The notes beneath the pieces are model-generated. The model had not been told where the DNA came from, did not search any database, and worked only from the letters and a program-made list of their open reading frames with translations. The translations under genes were made by a program, and so were the position numbers. Shown piece after piece: positions 6,301 to 7,944 of a DNA stretch of 7,944 nt (its first letter is position 1; every line of letters starts with the position of its first letter). Location of the stretch: the NCBI GenBank assembly GCA_049792815.1, contig JBARBG010000115.1, positions 1 to 7,944 of the forward strand, written 5' to 3'. The DNA is from DAIDKA01 sp049792815. GTDB lineage: Bacteria > Pseudomonadota > Gammaproteobacteria > Steroidobacterales > Steroidobacteraceae.

Positions 6301-6720
6301 GCTACCTCCCCGCACACCAAGGGTCGTAGAAATGCGATTCTTCATGAAGCCGACTACACCAAATTCAAGAAACTAGCTGTCTGGTTTGGAAATGAAGGTG
6401 TCGGCATCAGTGGCGTCGCGCCGGAGCACAGCGAGCTGTGCGTCAATATCCCGATGTTCGGGATAATCGAGAGTCTGAATCCAGGAACGTCATCAGGTAT
6501 CGTCCTATATGAGATCGCAAAGCAGAGGCGCGCGTTTCAGGACAATCTGAAAGCCAAACGCGTCGCAAAGAGGGAGAGTGCCACCGTTGCGACCAATTCA
6601 GCTGACGCGGCCAATTCTCAATCGGTCACGTTCCTTTTCGACGATATCGCCCTCCGTCTAATAGAATTGCGCCGCGCACCGACTTGCCTTATGAGTTCAA
6701 TGCGCATAGCATGCGCATAA
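6301..6720 (+). pseudogene. Truncated SpoU/TrmH-family RNA 2'-O-methyltransferase
   Basis: An open frame after the vapC stop (same frame, no ATG, GTG or TTG start before 6454) encodes the C-terminal half of a SpoU-family knotted methyltransferase. It carries HEADYTKF, then WFGNEGVGIS (motif 2, 6382-6411), and VNIPMFGIIESLN (motif 3, 6442-6480) followed by SSGIVLYEIAKQRRAFQ (to about 6537). These residues form the SAM-binding knot; the N-terminal half with motif 1 and its conserved Arg is missing. The frame runs to the TAA at 6718-6720, but its tail after about 6560 is not clearly family sequence and enters the ccdAB control region. It is probably non-functional, cut by a recombination event near 6265-6300. 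A short product from the ATG at 6454 would lack half the SAM site. Confidence 0.75.
6700..6718. promoter_or_regulatory. ccdAB operator (paired ATGCGCAT palindromes)
   Basis: ATGCGCATAGCATGCGCAT holds two copies of the self-palindromic octamer ATGCGCAT (6700-6707, 6711-6718) with a 3-nt gap, 11 bp centre to centre, or about one helical turn. It lies 22 nt before the ccdA ATG. Possible promoter pairs are TTGCCT (6684-6689) with TAGCAT (6707-6712), or an AT-rich -10 at 6718-6731. The site overlaps both, so a repressor such as the CcdA-CcdB complex would block transcription. Confidence 0.65.
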
Positions 6721-6740
6721 TATTCTATAGAGGCTTTGAC

Positions 6741-6992
6741 ATGGCACGCGGCTCCCCTCGCTCGACGCGCAAGCGTCCCGTTAATCTCACGTTAAGCGAG
6801 GACCTTGTGACAGAAGCAAAGGGAGTTACTGACAATCTCTCCGGTGTGGTGGAGTCGCTCCTCGGCGAATTTTTGTCCAAAGAACGGGAACGCCGAGCGG
6901 GTATGGTCGAAAACGCACGCGCCAGCGTCACCTTGTGGAATGATTTCGCGGATCGCAACGGCTCGTTCGCCGACGAGTATTCGACGCTCTGA
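6741..6992 (+). CDS. ccdA: CcdA-family antitoxin
   Basis: The protein has 83 residues from the ATG at 6741; AGAGG lies 7 nt before it. Residues 10-45 form a ribbon-helix-helix DNA-binding domain (KRPVNLTLSEDLVTEAK, then NLSGVVESLLGEFLSK). The acidic C-terminus ends WNDFADRNGSFADEYSTL, with the NGSFADE signature of CcdA toxin-binding tails. It should bind and neutralise the downstream CcdB and repress its own operon. An earlier in-frame ATG at 6684 would run through the operator and is unlikely. Its stop overlaps the ccdB start by one base (TGATG), a translationally coupled pair. Confidence 0.92.
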   Translation: MARGSPRSTRKRPVNLTLSEDLVTEAKGVTDNLSGVVESLLGEFLSKERERRAGMVENARASVTLWNDFADRNGSFADEYSTL

Positions 6993-7312
6993 TGGCGCAA
7001 TTCGACGTCCACCGCAATATCGGCAGGCTGAAGGCCAGTATTCCGTTCGTGGTTATTGCCCAATCACGGCTGTTTGACGACTACCGTCGCCGGGTCGTCA
7101 TTCCGCTGGTCCGCAAAGTTGGGCTCGGCCACATTCCCAATGCACGCCTCAATCCAACTTTCAAGATCAAGAACATCCCTGTCGTCTTGCATCCGTTGGA
7201 GATTGTCTCTATCCCAAACGAGCAGCTTGGCGAACAGGTCGGATCGCTCGCTGCGGAGGGTGATGCAATTGTCGCTGCGCTGGATGAACTTCTTTCGCGC
7301 GCATATGGGTAG
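6992..7312 (+). CDS. ccdB: CcdB-family toxin (DNA gyrase inhibitor)
   Basis: The protein has 106 residues, close to the about 101-105 usual for CcdB. Family features run throughout: MAQFDVHRN, PFVVIAQSRLFDDY, RVVIPLVRK, ARLNPTFKI, PVVLHPLEIVSIP, and LGEQVGSLAAEGDAIVAALD. CcdB of plasmid F traps DNA gyrase through its C-terminal Trp-Gly-Ile. Here the end is ELLSRAYG, without that tripeptide, so gyrase poisoning may be altered or lost while the fold and antitoxin binding remain. It is coupled to ccdA by TGATG. The frame is intact. Confidence 0.92.
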   Translation: MAQFDVHRNIGRLKASIPFVVIAQSRLFDDYRRRVVIPLVRKVGLGHIPNARLNPTFKIKNIPVVLHPLEIVSIPNEQLGEQVGSLAAEGDAIVAALDELLSRAYG

Positions 7313-7363
7313 AAGCACCGGGTAGTCTGCAATGGCGCCTCAACGCATCAGCACCTGACCCAC

Positions 7364-7380
7364 TGGTAATACTATTGGTA
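7364..7380. promoter_or_regulatory. Candidate mazE control site
   Basis: TGGTA occurs at 7364-7368 and again at 7376-7380 around a small AATACTATT dyad (7368-7376). TAATAC or TACTAT could serve as -10, but no good -35 is seen. The site touches the mazE ATG and no ribosome site is present, so a start here would give a leaderless transcript. Confidence 0.35.
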
Positions 7381-7616
7381 TGAAAGTCGCCGTCTCAATA
7401 CCCGACGCAGTCTTCAGCGAAGGCGAGGATCTGGCGAAACGGCTGAAGGCTTCGCGCAGCGAGATCTACAGCCGCGCGCTCGGTGAATTCCTGGGCCGAC
7501 ATGCGCCCGATCGCGTGACGGAGGCCATGAACGATGCCATCGCTGCCGTCGGCGACAAATCCGATGCCTTCAGCCGGCGAGCGGCACGCAGTGTGCTGCG
7601 GAAGGTGGAGTGGTAG
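7380..7616 (+). CDS. mazE: MazE/ChpI-like ribbon-helix-helix antitoxin
   Basis: This complete 78-residue antitoxin begins MKVAVSIPDAVFSEGEDLAK, continues ASRSEIYSRALGEFLGRH (ribbon-helix-helix domain, about 1-40) and ends in a toxin-binding tail with AARSVLRKVEW. Such antitoxins bind MazF-type endoribonucleases and their own promoter. The gene starts 67 nt after ccdB in the same direction. The ATG at 7380 has no visible ribosome site. Its partner mazF starts inside its last codons but is broken after about 16 codons, so this is now an orphan antitoxin. It may still neutralise a related MazF elsewhere in the genome. Confidence 0.87.
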   Translation: MKVAVSIPDAVFSEGEDLAKRLKASRSEIYSRALGEFLGRHAPDRVTEAMNDAIAAVGDKSDAFSRRAARSVLRKVEW

Positions 7617-7711
7617 TCGGACAGACGGAAGTCTGGTGGGCCGACCTCGATGAGCCCTGTAGTGCATTTCAGGAATCCGTTCCGCGTCTGAGCGGCGGCC
7701 CGTCGCAATAG
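7610..7711 (+). pseudogene. mazF: Truncated MazF toxin (N-terminal 16 codons)
   Basis: A GTG at 7610 overlaps the mazE stop, the usual mazEF coupling. The frame reads VVVGQTEVWWADLDEP, matching the MazF N-terminal strand EVWW-DL--P, then loses family resemblance (CSAFQESVPRLSGG) and stops at 7711 after 33 codons. MazF is normally about 110 residues, so the fold and RNase site are missing. The break lies about 60 bp before the second att-like repeat, which points to loss of the toxin through deletion or recombination at the element end. Confidence 0.72.
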
Positions 7712-7745
7712 CGCTGCAGGGGACAATTTTGGGACAGTCAGCCCG

Positions 7746-7789
7746 TGACGTCGAATGACATAGAATTACGTCGCGTGACGCTAAGTGAC
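7746..7789 (+). other. 10-bp-periodic TGAC motif array, copy 2
   Basis: TGAC starts at 7746, 7756, 7776 and 7786, and the variant TTAC at 7766: five motifs at exactly 10-bp steps. This copy is better preserved than copy 1, where the first unit has decayed to TTAA. Integrase arm-site function is inferred. Confidence 0.52.
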
Positions 7790-7845
7790 TGTTGCGCCGG
7801 GCCCTGCCCTCGCATACCGTTGATCTGTAAGGCCCTGACATCCGT

Positions 7846-7890
7846 TTCACACGGCAGGGGTCACAGGTTCAAGCCCTGTACCGCCCACCA
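7846..7890 (+). pseudogene. tRNA-Val(CAC) 3' half, copy 2
   Basis: It is identical over 45 bases to copy 1, from the anticodon loop TTCACAC to the terminal CCA, with the T arm intact and the 5' half of the tRNA absent. The upstream bases are element sequence and do not pair with the anticodon or acceptor strands. Confidence 0.85.
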
Positions 7891-7944
7891 TTAAATCAAG
7901 CACTTGCATGTGATTCTTCAGCTCTGTTCGTTCGGGTTTGGGAC
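7891..7944. other. Right flank beyond the tRNA half; no gene seen
   Basis: These 54 bases hold no supported gene. They end in TTTGGGAC, which resembles the TTTTGGGACAG opening of the composite repeat, but too little is visible to call a third copy. Confidence 0.4.

Larger units (their letters stand above)
5527..7890 (+). mobile_element. Putative tRNA-Val-site element carrying toxin-antitoxin cargo
   Basis: The unit is bounded by the end of tRNA-half copy 1 (5526) and by copy 2 (7846-7890); the repeat period is 2364 bp. It holds Phd-VapC, a SpoU methyltransferase remnant, CcdAB and MazE with a broken MazF. No integrase, transposase or relaxase is seen, so it would be a decayed or trans-mobilised element, or a tandem cassette left by deletion between attachment sites. 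An intact tRNA-Val would be expected to the left of the window on the plus strand. Confidence 0.5.
7720..7890 (+). repeat. Composite att-like direct repeat, copy 2
   Basis: This copy matches 5357-5526 with a one-base length difference. GGGACA hexamers start at 7720 and 7731, followed by a TGAC array, a diverged stretch, then the 65 identical bases at 7826-7890 ending in the tRNA-Val 3' half. It marks the right end of the toxin-antitoxin unit. Between the mazF fragment and this copy no further gene is supported. Confidence 0.75.

Noticed and set aside
7395..7850. A 151-codon minus-strand open frame
   Set aside because: It is antisense to mazE, the mazF fragment and the repeat, with no recognisable domain.

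Overview
The window is high-GC bacterial DNA, most likely from a proteobacterium. The evidence is the GC-rich codon use, sigma-70-like promoters, LysR/TetR/MFS/SnoaL gene content and a bacterial-type tRNA-Val(CAC) 3' half with an encoded CCA. I cannot name a genus; a beta- or gammaproteobacterium is a tentative reading.

Left part (1-5190), a small-molecule and detoxification block. A truncated isochorismatase-like hydrolase (minus strand, running off the left edge) is divergent from a LysR regulator. Next come a TetR regulator, a convergent DHA1-type MFS exporter, and a divergent pair of a double SnoaL/NTF2-like protein and an alpha/beta hydrolase with an Asp nucleophile. Two matching palindromes tie this together. 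One (1366-1383) lies between the -35 and -10 of tetR. The other (3355-3372) lies between the exporter and the SnoaL gene. They read as operators of a single TetR regulon: self-repression plus control of an exporter and two enzymes.

Right part (5191-7944), an island at a tRNA-Val site. A composite sequence of about 170 bp occurs twice in direct orientation (5357-5526 and 7720-7890). Each copy has GGGACA repeats, then (A/G)TGAC-like motifs at an exact 10-bp period, then a 65-bp identical block ending in the 3' half of tRNA-Val(CAC), anticodon loop to CCA. This looks like the distal attachment ends of two tandem integrated elements, with the periodic motifs as candidate integrase arm sites. The 2.36-kb unit between the copies has no integrase. 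It carries a Phd-VapC pair, an N-terminally truncated SpoU/TrmH rRNA/tRNA methyltransferase remnant, a CcdA-CcdB pair with a striking operator, and a MazE antitoxin whose MazF partner is cut after about 16 codons.

Overall the window looks like layered accretion of accessory modules at one tRNA locus: a TetR-controlled export and detoxification cassette on the left, and a compact toxin-antitoxin unit bounded by tRNA-derived repeats on the right. The toxin-antitoxin genes probably stabilise the array.
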